Shown here in pieces: positions 22,964 to 31,146 of a stretch of DNA of 43,679 nucleotides (the stretch's first letter is position 1; every line of letters begins with the position of its first letter). A program made the translations under genes and the position numbers. Below the pieces are notes generated by a model that did no database searches, was not told where the DNA came from, and was given only the letters and a program-made list of their open reading frames with translations. This DNA is from Bacteroidales bacterium (lineage in GTDB: Bacteria > Bacteroidota > Bacteroidia > Bacteroidales > Paludibacteraceae), in the NCBI GenBank assembly GCA_004557405.1, contig SFDZ01000025.1, forward strand, positions 1-43,679, in the 5' to 3' direction.

Positions 22964-25570
22964 CTATTTGCCTGTGATGATGCGTTTTATCTCGTTCAGT
23001 TTGTTCAGTGCTTCGATAGGCGTCAGGCGGTCGATGTCGGTGTTTTTGATTTCGTCGCGTATTTGCGTCAGCACAGGGTCGTCGAGTTGGAAGAACGACA
23101 ACTGCATGCCCTCGCGCACGGGCGCTCCTTCGAGCGATTTGCCGGCCACCACCGATTGGCGATTGTCGGTTTCGAGTTGCGCCAAAATTTCGTTGGCGCG
23201 TGCCACCACACTCTTGGGCATACCTGCCAATTTGGCCACATGTATGCCGAAACTGTGTTCGCTCCCCCCTCGCACCAGTTTACGCATGAAAATCACTTTT
23301 TTGTCGAGTTCCTTTACCGACACATTGTAGTTTTTGATGCGCGGATAGGATCGCTCCATCTCGTTCAGTTCGTGGTAGTGTGTGGCAAACAGCGTTTTGG
23401 CATGGCCGTTGGCACGTTCGTGTATATACTCCACAATAGCCCACGCTATGGAGATGCCGTCGTAGGTGCTGGTGCCGCGTCCGAGTTCGTCGAACAGCAC
23501 CAGACTGCGTGGCGACAGGTTGTTCAGAATGCTGGCGGCTTCGCTCATCTCGACCATGAATGTCGATTCGCCGAGCGAGATGTTGTCGCTGGCTCCGACG
23601 CGTGTAAAGATTTTATCGACCACGCCGATGGTGGCGCTGTCGGCCGGCACAAAGCAACCTATTTGCGCCAGCAGCACTATCAGCGCTGTTTGTCGCAGCA
23701 GAGCCGATTTACCGGCCATGTTCGGGCCGGTGATGATGATGATTTGCTGGGTGTCGCTGTCGAGATAGACGTCGTTTGGCACGTATGTTTCGCCTACCGG
23801 CAGTTGGCGTTCGATGACGGGATGGCGTCCCTGTTTGATGTCGATGATGTCGCCATCGTTCACCACGGGGCGTTGGTAGCGATACTCCTCCGACACTTGG
23901 GCAAACGACAGCAGGCAATCCAATTGTGCCAAAATGGTGCAGTCGATTTGTATGGGTGGAATATACTCCATGACGGCCATCACCAAGTCGTTGAACAGGC
24001 GTGTTTCGAGGGCGAGAATTTTCTCTTCGGCACCGAGAATTTTTTCTTCGTAGTCTTTCAGTTCCTGCGTGATGTAGCGTTCGGCTTGTGTCAGCGTCTG
24101 TTTGCGTATCCATTCGGCCGGCACCTTGTCTTTGTAGGTGTTGCGCACCTCGATGTAGTAGCCGAACACATTGTTGTAACTGATTTTGAGGCTCGGAATG
24201 CCGGTGGTTTCGGCTTCGCGTTGCTGTATTTGCAGCAGATAGTCTTTGCCCGAATAGGCTATTTGGCGCAATTCGTCGAGTTCGGCATCGATGCCCTCGG
24301 CAATGACACGCCCTTTGTTGACCTGCAATGGCGGATTGTCGGTCAGTTCGTTGGCTATGCGGTCTCTGATGATGGCACAAGCGTTGAGTTGTTCGCCAAA
24401 TCGTTGAAGCATAGGGTTTTGCGCGTTTTCGCAAATCTCTTTTATAGGTGCGACGGCCTCTAATGCGAATCGCAACTGCCCCACTTCGCGCGGCGTAATT
24501 CGTCCGACAGCCACTTTGGAGAGTATGCGTTCCAAATCGCCGATATTGGTGAGCAAGTCGGCAATAGCATAGCGCTGTTCGGGGTATTTGAAGAAGTGTT
24601 CCACCACGCTCAAGCGGTCGTTGATGGGTTTCACATCTTTCAGCGGGAACGCCATCCAGCGTCGCAACAAGCGTCCGCCCATGGGCGTCAGGGTTTTGTC
24701 GATGACGGAACAGAGCGTGCGTGCGCCTTCGTAGGCCGAGCCGAATAGTTCGAGGTTGCGCACGGTGAAACGGTCGAGCCACACAAATCGTTCGGCTTCG
24801 ATGCGCGCCAAGTGTGTGATGTGTCCTATCTGCAAATGGTGTGTTTGGTCGAGGTAGTACAAAATGGCGCCGGCGGCCACTATGCCCAACTGCAAGTTAT
24901 CGACACCGAACCCTTTCAGATTTTGCACTTCGAAATGTTTCAACAAGCGATCGTTGGCTGCTTCGGGCGTAAACACCCAATCGTCCTGCTCCTGCAAATG
25001 AAATTTGGCGGTGAACAACGCCTCCATGTCGCGCCGTTTGCCATATTCGTACAGCACCTCTTTGGGTGCGAAACTATTCAGCAATTTTTCGACATAGTCG
25101 AATGTGCCCTCCCCGACCAGAAATTCACCGGTCGAGATGTCCAGAAACGATACGCCGGCCTGCTGTTTGGTCAGATGTACGGCCGCCAGAAAGTTATTTT
25201 CTTTGACATCGAGCACATTGTCGTTGGTCGATACGCCCGGTGTAACAAGTTCGGTGATGCCGCGTTTGACCAACTTTTTGGCGAGTTTCGGGTCTTCGAG
25301 TTGGTCGCAAATGGCCACGCGCAGCCCGGCACGCACAAGTTTCGGCAGATAGGTGTCGAGCGCATGATGCGGAAATCCGGCCATAGCCGGTGCGTCGGCA
25401 TCTTTGCAGGAACGTTTGGTCAGTGTGATGCCCAAAATTTCGGAAGCAATCTCGGCATCCTTGTCGTATGTTTCGTAAAAATCGCCGCAACGAAACAATA
25501 TTATCGCGTCAGGATATTGATTTTTGACGTCGAAAAATTGTTGCATCATCGGTGTCAGTTTCGGAGGCAT
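22964..25570 (-). CDS. mutS: DNA mismatch repair protein MutS
   Basis: The 868-residue protein recognises mismatches and recruits MutL. The N-terminal mismatch-binding motif is GDFYE (Phe31-x-Glu33). The C-terminal ATPase has Walker A GPNMAGKSALLRQTAL (near 613), Walker B with LVLFDELGRGTSTYDGISIA, and the signature block GESTFMVEMSEAASIL. The C-terminus PIEALNKLNEIKRI is the usual dimerisation helix. Length and domain order are normal. It lies 77 bp downstream of the polysaccharide operon on the same strand with no evident promoter or terminator between, so some readthrough is plausible. Confidence 0.98.
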   Translation of the reverse strand: MPPKLTPMMQQFFDVKNQYPDAIILFRCGDFYETYDKDAEIASEILGITLTKRSCKDADAPAMAGFPHHALDTYLPKLVRAGLRVAICDQLEDPKLAKKLVKRGITELVTPGVSTNDNVLDVKENNFLAAVHLTKQQAGVSFLDISTGEFLVGEGTFDYVEKLLNSFAPKEVLYEYGKRRDMEALFTAKFHLQEQDDWVFTPEAANDRLLKHFEVQNLKGFGVDNLQLGIVAAGAILYYLDQTHHLQIGHITHLARIEAERFVWLDRFTVRNLELFGSAYEGARTLCSVIDKTLTPMGGRLLRRWMAFPLKDVKPINDRLSVVEHFFKYPEQRYAIADLLTNIGDLERILSKVAVGRITPREVGQLRFALEAVAPIKEICENAQNPMLQRFGEQLNACAIIRDRIANELTDNPPLQVNKGRVIAEGIDAELDELRQIAYSGKDYLLQIQQREAETTGIPSLKISYNNVFGYYIEVRNTYKDKVPAEWIRKQTLTQAERYITQELKDYEEKILGAEEKILALETRLFNDLVMAVMEYIPPIQIDCTILAQLDCLLSFAQVSEEYRYQRPVVNDGDIIDIKQGRHPVIERQLPVGETYVPNDVYLDSDTQQIIIITGPNMAGKSALLRQTALIVLLAQIGCFVPADSATIGVVDKIFTRVGASDNISLGESTFMVEMSEAASILNNLSPRSLVLFDELGRGTSTYDGISIAWAIVEYIHERANGHAKTLFATHYHELNEMERSYPRIKNYNVSVKELDKKVIFMRKLVRGGSEHSFGIHVAKLAGMPKSVVARANEILAQLETDNRQSVVAGKSLEGAPVREGMQLSFFQLDDPVLTQIRDEIKNTDIDRLTPIEALNKLNEIKRIITGK

Positions 25571-25647
25571 AGCGTAAAATAGTTTGAAAGTCTAACAGTC
25601 TAAAAATCAGAAAATTGCCGGTGTTTTTTTGTTGTGTTCATCGCCGT

Positions 25648-27159
25648 TCAATGGCTTCGGGCGCGTTTGATGATGATGTTGTAAAGGATTTTCCAGAAAT
25701 AATAGTTGTCGGCCACGAAACAGCCGCGTTGTTCGCACATGTTCAGGTAGCGCATTTCCGATGCTTGAATTTCGTCCAGTGTTTTGGGCATGTCGGCATA
25801 AAACGGCGGCAGCAATCCGGGTTTGAAACGGATGCGTTTTTGTTGTAACTCGTTGGAATAGAGATTGAAATACTGTTGGCTCAGCGGTCGAACGCCGACC
25901 AACTTCATGTCGCCGCGAAACAGGTTTATCAGCATCGGCACCTCGTCGAGCCAGCAGCTGCGCAGAAATCGTCCCAAGGTCGAGATGCGAATGTCGTCGG
26001 CTATTTTGCCGCCCTCCTGCAGGTGATGATGGTCGTACATGTATTGCTGCAGATATTCGGCGTATGGATGCATGGTGCGCATTTTGTACACATCGAAATA
26101 GCGACCATTTTTGCCGATTCGGCGCAACTTTATCAGCGGACCATAACGTTTGCGTACCTGTTTGTTTGGTTGTCGCAAGCGTCGTGCCAGCACCAGCGTA
26201 TATCCGTCAATCACCTGTTGGTCAAGCACTTCGAAACCGCAATAATAGAGTCGGCCGAGCACTTCGGTTTTGGTCAGCACCCTATTGCGTCCCTGTGTGA
26301 TGTCGTAATAGAGGCGATTGGTCAAAAAGAGTTTCGGCACAATGCGTTTCCACAAAAAATCGAACGCATAGAACACCCACCCCAGCCCTAACGGCCATTT
26401 GTTCAGCAGGCGTTGTTTGCGTGTCGAGCGCGATTCGAAACAAAACAGCACTCTGCCTGCATCGGGCAGTTTGGCATTGGCAGCGCAAAACATTTTGTTG
26501 ATGCCGCGTATGTTGTTCAGTTTTTCGAGGTTGACTATCGCGTCGTAGCGATAATTCCGTAACGATGTGTAGTTGAATACGTTAGACGTAGCCAGCACCA
26601 GTGTGTTCGAACTTTTGATGTCGATATTTTGGCACACATACGCTCCGACGGCCGGTGTGGTTTGTGTGTTGATGGCCTGTTGGCGTGCCATCAGCGTATC
26701 GTTGTCGATGGCGTAGGGCTGCTGCAACACCGCTGCCGGTTGTCGTGCGTCGTACACGCCGGGTTCCTCGTCGATATAGGCCGCATAGTACACGATGTGT
26801 ACCAATCCGACCACCACTACATTTTGCAAAAACACCGTGCATATCAGCAATATGGTCTGCAACATCGAAAATTCGATGTACGAAAGCCATGCCAACGGCA
26901 CTGTAACGCACAGCGTTGCGGCAACGGTCAGCACCAAGCGCATCATCGAGCGTCGGTAACGGCTTTGTTTCAGCGGCCGATATTTGCCAAGTCCGTACCC
27001 GATGCACAGCCATGCGCCGGCAATGGTGCAAAACACGGCTGCATAACGCGCCAAGAAAAATCGTACGGAATAATCTTTCGTAAAATAGAAAGCGAACATG
27101 GCTACGGCAAAAAAGCAGATGTCGCCCACTATCAATTTCCATTGCGGTTTGTACGGCAT
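25648..27159 (-). CDS. Membrane sugar-phosphate transferase (polyprenyl-phosphate glycosylphosphotransferase)
   Basis: The 503-residue protein would start glycan synthesis by moving a sugar 1-phosphate to undecaprenyl phosphate. About four hydrophobic segments occupy the first 140 residues, followed by a cytosolic stretch. The C-terminal bacterial sugar-transferase domain (about 285-500) has KMRTMHPYAE, DDIRISTLGRFLRSCWLDEV, the LINLFRGDMKLVGVRPLSQQ block and KPGLLPPFYADMP. The usual WcaJ-type basic LIKLRRIGKNG entry is present. The usual G-P-R-P is V-R-P here. It is the last gene of the operon before mutS. The sugar is unknown. Confidence 0.88.
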   Translation of the reverse strand: MPYKPQWKLIVGDICFFAVAMFAFYFTKDYSVRFFLARYAAVFCTIAGAWLCIGYGLGKYRPLKQSRYRRSMMRLVLTVAATLCVTVPLAWLSYIEFSMLQTILLICTVFLQNVVVVGLVHIVYYAAYIDEEPGVYDARQPAAVLQQPYAIDNDTLMARQQAINTQTTPAVGAYVCQNIDIKSSNTLVLATSNVFNYTSLRNYRYDAIVNLEKLNNIRGINKMFCAANAKLPDAGRVLFCFESRSTRKQRLLNKWPLGLGWVFYAFDFLWKRIVPKLFLTNRLYYDITQGRNRVLTKTEVLGRLYYCGFEVLDQQVIDGYTLVLARRLRQPNKQVRKRYGPLIKLRRIGKNGRYFDVYKMRTMHPYAEYLQQYMYDHHHLQEGGKIADDIRISTLGRFLRSCWLDEVPMLINLFRGDMKLVGVRPLSQQYFNLYSNELQQKRIRFKPGLLPPFYADMPKTLDEIQASEMRYLNMCEQRGCFVADNYYFWKILYNIIIKRARSH

Positions 27160-27174
27160 TGTCGGTGTGTTCCG

Positions 27175-27969
27175 TTATCGTTTGTTACTCATTACTAACC
27201 AGCGTTTTACGCCATTTTTCAGATGTTGCATGCACCACTCTGTGATCCACTCTATGCGGTTGTTTGTCCACCGTTGCGGGTGTGTAGTTATCATAATGTG
27301 CGGTGGCAATGTGCCATCGGCAACCGCTTTCACGATGTCGTCCGTTGTGTGGTACACCCAATTGCGGCGCACCCACTCGTCCTGAAAAAGCGGTATTTTG
27401 TCGCGCACACTCACTTTGTATCCGTCCCAGCGCCGGCCGGTATCAGTCAGATAGAACACGTCGGCAAAATCGGTGTCGAAATATGGTTCGCCCACGATGT
27501 CAAAATCGCGATAGTTACACGTTTTCCACAAATCTTTTCCATCGAAACGGCTGCGTGGTGCGCCGTGCATACAGATGGTGCGCACCGGATAGAACTGTCG
27601 GAAATAGGTCAACTGTTGTGCGAAGTGCGTTTTTGCTTGTTCGGCATCGCCGTTGCAGATGGTCATATCTTCGTAGTGGTAGCCGATTTCGTGCCCCAAC
27701 GCAGCAATTTGTCTGATGATGTGCGGTTGGTTGCTTGCGGGTACTACGCGAAAATAGTAACTTGCTGCGATGTTCATTTTTGTTTCGCATTCGGCCATCA
27801 GCAGTGCGTTGCGTGCTTTGTCGTCCACATCGTGTCGCAAAATTACGAATTTTTTGTCAGACGGCAGTACTTTTTTGCCACAATAATCCGAAAAAGTTAT
27901 GAAACGATACCCTGCTTGTCGAAGTGTCGTCAACAACTGCGTGTATTTAGAGCGTGTGAAGTCCATCAT
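27175..27969 (-). CDS. Polysaccharide deacetylase-like protein
   Basis: The 264-residue protein contains FVILRHDVDDKARNAL (about 41-56), which resembles the catalytic Asp-Asp start of NodB-type deacetylases, and GHEIGYHYED (about 92-101), matching their metal-binding H-x-x-E/H region. The remainder (ICMHGAPRSRFDGKD, then DIVGEPYFDTDFADVFYLTD) resembles a group of deacetylase-like proteins found in surface-glycan clusters. There is no signal peptide, so it acts in the cytoplasm, probably on a sugar nucleotide or lipid-linked sugar. Whether all metal ligands are present cannot be judged by eye. It lies 15 bp before the sugar transferase gene in reading order. Confidence 0.75.
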   Translation of the reverse strand: MMDFTRSKYTQLLTTLRQAGYRFITFSDYCGKKVLPSDKKFVILRHDVDDKARNALLMAECETKMNIAASYYFRVVPASNQPHIIRQIAALGHEIGYHYEDMTICNGDAEQAKTHFAQQLTYFRQFYPVRTICMHGAPRSRFDGKDLWKTCNYRDFDIVGEPYFDTDFADVFYLTDTGRRWDGYKVSVRDKIPLFQDEWVRRNWVYHTTDDIVKAVADGTLPPHIMITTHPQRWTNNRIEWITEWCMQHLKNGVKRWLVMSNKR

Positions 27970-27971
27970 TT

Positions 27972-29045
27972 TTATTTGAAACGATACTGATAATCAGGGT
28001 TTTGTCGCATGATGCGTTCGGACTGTGGAAAATTTTCGATGAACCACACCAGAAAAGCGGTAACATCGATATGATCATCGATCATGTTCGGATAATTTGG
28101 CAAACTACGTTCGTTGCGTTGCAACAAATCCACGCCCTTGTCTATGGCTGCTTGTTGGTCGGCATCACTTTCGGTGTAATTAAAACAGAGGCCATATTTA
28201 TCATGTAATTCTTTGGTATACAGACGTCCGGTGTTGTCGACATAAATGCCCGGCACGCCGAGCATTACACCTTCGGAAACCATTGTGGCACTTTCGCCGA
28301 AAATGAGTGAGGCATAAGCCATGGCATCGTGCATACGTTCCGGAGCGATGGAAAAACGATAAGGCTCAAACTCGTCGGGGAGGGGGTTCTCGGACGAGAT
28401 GAACACTTTGGCATATTTTGAAAACTGTTTAACAGCCAAACGTTTATGCTCCAAACTAATGCCGTTGTGCCCTCTGTCGTGTGTAGAATTCCACGACACA
28501 AAACGCATAATCACATATTTTTCATGAGGTTGCACCCCGAGTTGTTGCAGAATGGTTTGTTGTGGCACAAAACGTTTCGGATGCAGATACAACAACTCAT
28601 TGTACCCTGCATAGCGCATCACTTTAGGCGATTTCAGAGGATGTTCGTATGCGGATGTCAAGATTATACTTGCAAAAGGTTTCCACAAGCGGATTTGCTC
28701 CATATTGAATGTATCCTCGAACGCAATACTCGGGCGCTGCATCAGCCATGCTACATGAGATGCGGTGATAGAACCATGACTCAAAAATATATCAGGTTTG
28801 AAACGATGAGCCACACGCCACTCTAACCAATCAAATTTCAATAAATCAGCAATTTTTCCAATAGTTGATGTCGATTTTTTGCCGAAATTAACGAATTTCA
28901 ATCCAAACGACTGCAACAGTGCCACTTCAAACTCTTTGTCGCGACATGTAAACAACACCTGATGCCCACGTTTTTGCATTTCGATTGCAAAAAAGTGAAA
29001 CATGTGTACATGCGCAGGATGCCCTATGTCGATGAGAATATTCAT
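27972..29045 (-). CDS. DUF354 family protein, GT-B/epimerase-like fold
   Basis: The 357-residue soluble protein begins MNILIDIGHPAHVHMFHFFA, the characteristic DUF354 opening, followed by GHQVLFTCRDKEFEVALLQS. The C-terminal half has FGESATMVSEGVMLGVPGIY, a nucleotide-sugar-binding loop like those of GT-B enzymes and UDP-GlcNAc 2-epimerase. The family occurs in bacteria and archaea, in glycan clusters, without a proven reaction known to me. The stop lies 2 bp before the next start, and its own ATG overlaps the upstream stop (ATGA), so translation is coupled. Confidence 0.8.
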   Translation of the reverse strand: MNILIDIGHPAHVHMFHFFAIEMQKRGHQVLFTCRDKEFEVALLQSFGLKFVNFGKKSTSTIGKIADLLKFDWLEWRVAHRFKPDIFLSHGSITASHVAWLMQRPSIAFEDTFNMEQIRLWKPFASIILTSAYEHPLKSPKVMRYAGYNELLYLHPKRFVPQQTILQQLGVQPHEKYVIMRFVSWNSTHDRGHNGISLEHKRLAVKQFSKYAKVFISSENPLPDEFEPYRFSIAPERMHDAMAYASLIFGESATMVSEGVMLGVPGIYVDNTGRLYTKELHDKYGLCFNYTESDADQQAAIDKGVDLLQRNERSLPNYPNMIDDHIDVTAFLVWFIENFPQSERIMRQNPDYQYRFK

Positions 29046-30145
29046 TTAGCGGCGGTTCTGAATTTTCTAATAATATTAGCAGCAAAAAAGCGTGTGTCGT
29101 AAAAACAATGTTTGGCAAATGTTTTTAGATTGTAAATAAAACGATATTTCGTAAAAATGAGGCGCGGTACATAAGCATATATAGTCCCGAATTTTAATTT
29201 ATACGAGGCCATACCGCAAAAATTCAAATCGCCGGCGCCACGATCGCGCAGCATACGCATCGCCTCCCATACCATCAATTCGTTTGGGCAATATTTTTGA
29301 TAACGCTGATAACTGGCTCCTGTCCAATAAGAGCATTCGCCTTTGTCGATACAAAATATGCCGGATGACATCACTTGTTCTACGCCATTGTCATCAGGTC
29401 CAACTACTTCTAACATCAGTACTCTATCAGGAAATAGCGACTCACACAATGCCTGCATACGTTGCCGGCTTTGTGAAGGTTTGGGTTTCATTCCTTTATG
29501 GGCACACACTTCAACTAATTGATCATGATGCACTTGTGTAAAGGAACGAATATCTTCAAATCGGTCAATAATTTTAATCCTCAAATTGTGCTTTCGTGCT
29601 TTATTGACAGAATACTTACACGATTTGTAATGACAGCCTGCCCACAATTCTTCTTCACTTTTGCCTTTCAAGGCAACATGCAAAGTCGGACGTACCTCAT
29701 ATTGAACGGCATACTTATCCAACAACGGATGTGTAAATTGATTGTTAGGTATCCAATCGGTTCTGTCGCAGCGCAACTGCCAATCATCTACCTGCAGATA
29801 GTATGCAATGTTATGCTTAACAAACCAATCAGCAAGTTGTATATAGATGCAGATACGTTGTTCATGTGATACTTCTTCAAAGAAACAAAGGCCTTGCGTG
29901 TAAGTCCCAATTCCTTCAAATGGCGCTGTAATCAATGTGAACCCCCGCCAAATTTTTTCACCTACAAAATAGCCAATATGTACGCCATCGGCCTTAACTG
30001 CAATAATAATGGGTGCATAGTGAATGCGGTGCAAATAGTCGCACCACTGTTTGGTATGGAAACATGTGCTATCGTAGGTATCTTCGATGCGTTGCCATTC
30101 TTCTGCTGTCGGATTTATCTGTTCAAATTGATATGCCATTATCAT
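29042..30145 (-). CDS. FemAB/GNAT-like acyl- or aminoacyltransferase (first of two)
   Basis: The 367-residue protein shows the tandem GNAT plan of the FemAB/Acetyltransf_6 group. It has FHTKQWCDYLHRI near the N-terminus, GCHYKSCKYSVNKARKHNLR in the centre (W-x-G/x-K-x-x-R-x-x-x-x-K-A-like), and SYWTGASYQRYQKYCPNEL near 290-310, then DLNFCGMASYKLKFG. FemAB-type enzymes transfer amino acids from aminoacyl-tRNA to cell-wall precursors; members of polysaccharide clusters have unproven acceptors. Start and stop overlap both neighbours by ATGA. The ATG at 30145 is used, though Met3 is also possible. Confidence 0.75.
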   Translation of the reverse strand: MIMAYQFEQINPTAEEWQRIEDTYDSTCFHTKQWCDYLHRIHYAPIIIAVKADGVHIGYFVGEKIWRGFTLITAPFEGIGTYTQGLCFFEEVSHEQRICIYIQLADWFVKHNIAYYLQVDDWQLRCDRTDWIPNNQFTHPLLDKYAVQYEVRPTLHVALKGKSEEELWAGCHYKSCKYSVNKARKHNLRIKIIDRFEDIRSFTQVHHDQLVEVCAHKGMKPKPSQSRQRMQALCESLFPDRVLMLEVVGPDDNGVEQVMSSGIFCIDKGECSYWTGASYQRYQKYCPNELMVWEAMRMLRDRGAGDLNFCGMASYKLKFGTIYAYVPRLIFTKYRFIYNLKTFAKHCFYDTRFFAANIIRKFRTAAK

Positions 30146-31146
30146 ATTTTTTTTAACAATTTCACGCCTAATGTACCAATGCTGTATAAGATGGGTTTAC
30201 AAATATGCAGCCAACGTCCATGTTCGACCAACCGACCGCCAAAACGTGCTTTGAAGTCGCGAACGCCATAATTTTCGTTCGGCGTGCCGGCACCCATCAT
30301 GTCGAAGCGAGGCATCTCATGATTGGCAGCATAACGAATGCCGGCGTATGTAGCCAACGAACTTGGAAATATATTTTTATACTCGCCATCTTGACCGCAT
30401 ACAAACCATTCAAACAATGTACGCCCTTCTAACGCCACACACACCGTTCCTCCGATAATCTGTTGACGATATTCGACCAATAAAAAATGTGATGTAGATA
30501 GTTCATATAAACGTTCGAAAAACTGCCACGGGAATAACGGCGTTTTTACTTTCGTGCGATAGAGATGGCGCAACAACGCATAGAATTGGTGCAGTTGTTC
30601 TGTCGATGGATGTTCGACGACAACAGCGCCATCGCGCAACGACGTGCGAATGTCTCGTTTGCGCCCTTTTCCTAAACGGCTCTCGATAACCGACAACGCA
30701 CTTGTATCCACATGAAAATTCAGATGAGGCTGATAGGCGAAGCCGCAACGTTCGAACACCAATCGCCAACGGCTGTAGTCGTTGAAATTGCGTGTCTCGA
30801 TATAGATAGCATGCTTTTGCAAACGTTGTCGCAGTGCCGACAATAACTGTTCCAACGCCACATCGCTAATATTATCATCCAACAATGGCCCGCCAATGAC
30901 AATAGCGCGGCGTGTAAAAAATTGTTTGAGCGGATTTTTATCACAAGTAATATACCCCACCACAACACCTTGTAAAGCCGTGTCGGCAGAAACGGCAACG
31001 ACAAATGGCGTCATCATTTCCGGCAGCGACGCATAGAAATCGTAGGCCTCGCGGGTCTGAAACCATGTGGCTGTGGATGATGCCTGCACCAAGGCGCGCC
31101 ATTGTTGCGCATCTATGCGGGTTACTTCGGTTTCAAAGGTTATCAT
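30142..31146 (-). CDS. FemAB/GNAT-like acyl- or aminoacyltransferase (second of two)
   Basis: The 334-residue protein has the same plan as its neighbour but is diverged: TWFQTREAYDFYASLPEM at the N-terminus, RLGKGRKRDIRTSLRDGAVV in the centre, then IIGGTVCVALEGRTLFEWFV and FDMMGAGTPNENYGVRDFKA near the C-terminus. These match PF13480/FemAB-like proteins. The two neighbours are distant paralogues rather than a recent duplication. ATGA overlaps with the genes on both sides put it firmly in the operon. The likely role is decorating a lipid-linked glycan with an acyl or aminoacyl group (inference). Confidence 0.75.
   Translation of the reverse strand: MITFETEVTRIDAQQWRALVQASSTATWFQTREAYDFYASLPEMMTPFVVAVSADTALQGVVVGYITCDKNPLKQFFTRRAIVIGGPLLDDNISDVALEQLLSALRQRLQKHAIYIETRNFNDYSRWRLVFERCGFAYQPHLNFHVDTSALSVIESRLGKGRKRDIRTSLRDGAVVVEHPSTEQLHQFYALLRHLYRTKVKTPLFPWQFFERLYELSTSHFLLVEYRQQIIGGTVCVALEGRTLFEWFVCGQDGEYKNIFPSSLATYAGIRYAANHEMPRFDMMGAGTPNENYGVRDFKARFGGRLVEHGRWLHICKPILYSIGTLGVKLLKKI

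Noticed and set aside
22847..24463. 538-codon open frame on the plus strand opposite mutS
   Set aside because: It lies antisense to a fully conserved MutS. Its product is a Phe/His/Gln-rich mixture with no family motif, an effect of codon bias on the opposite strand.
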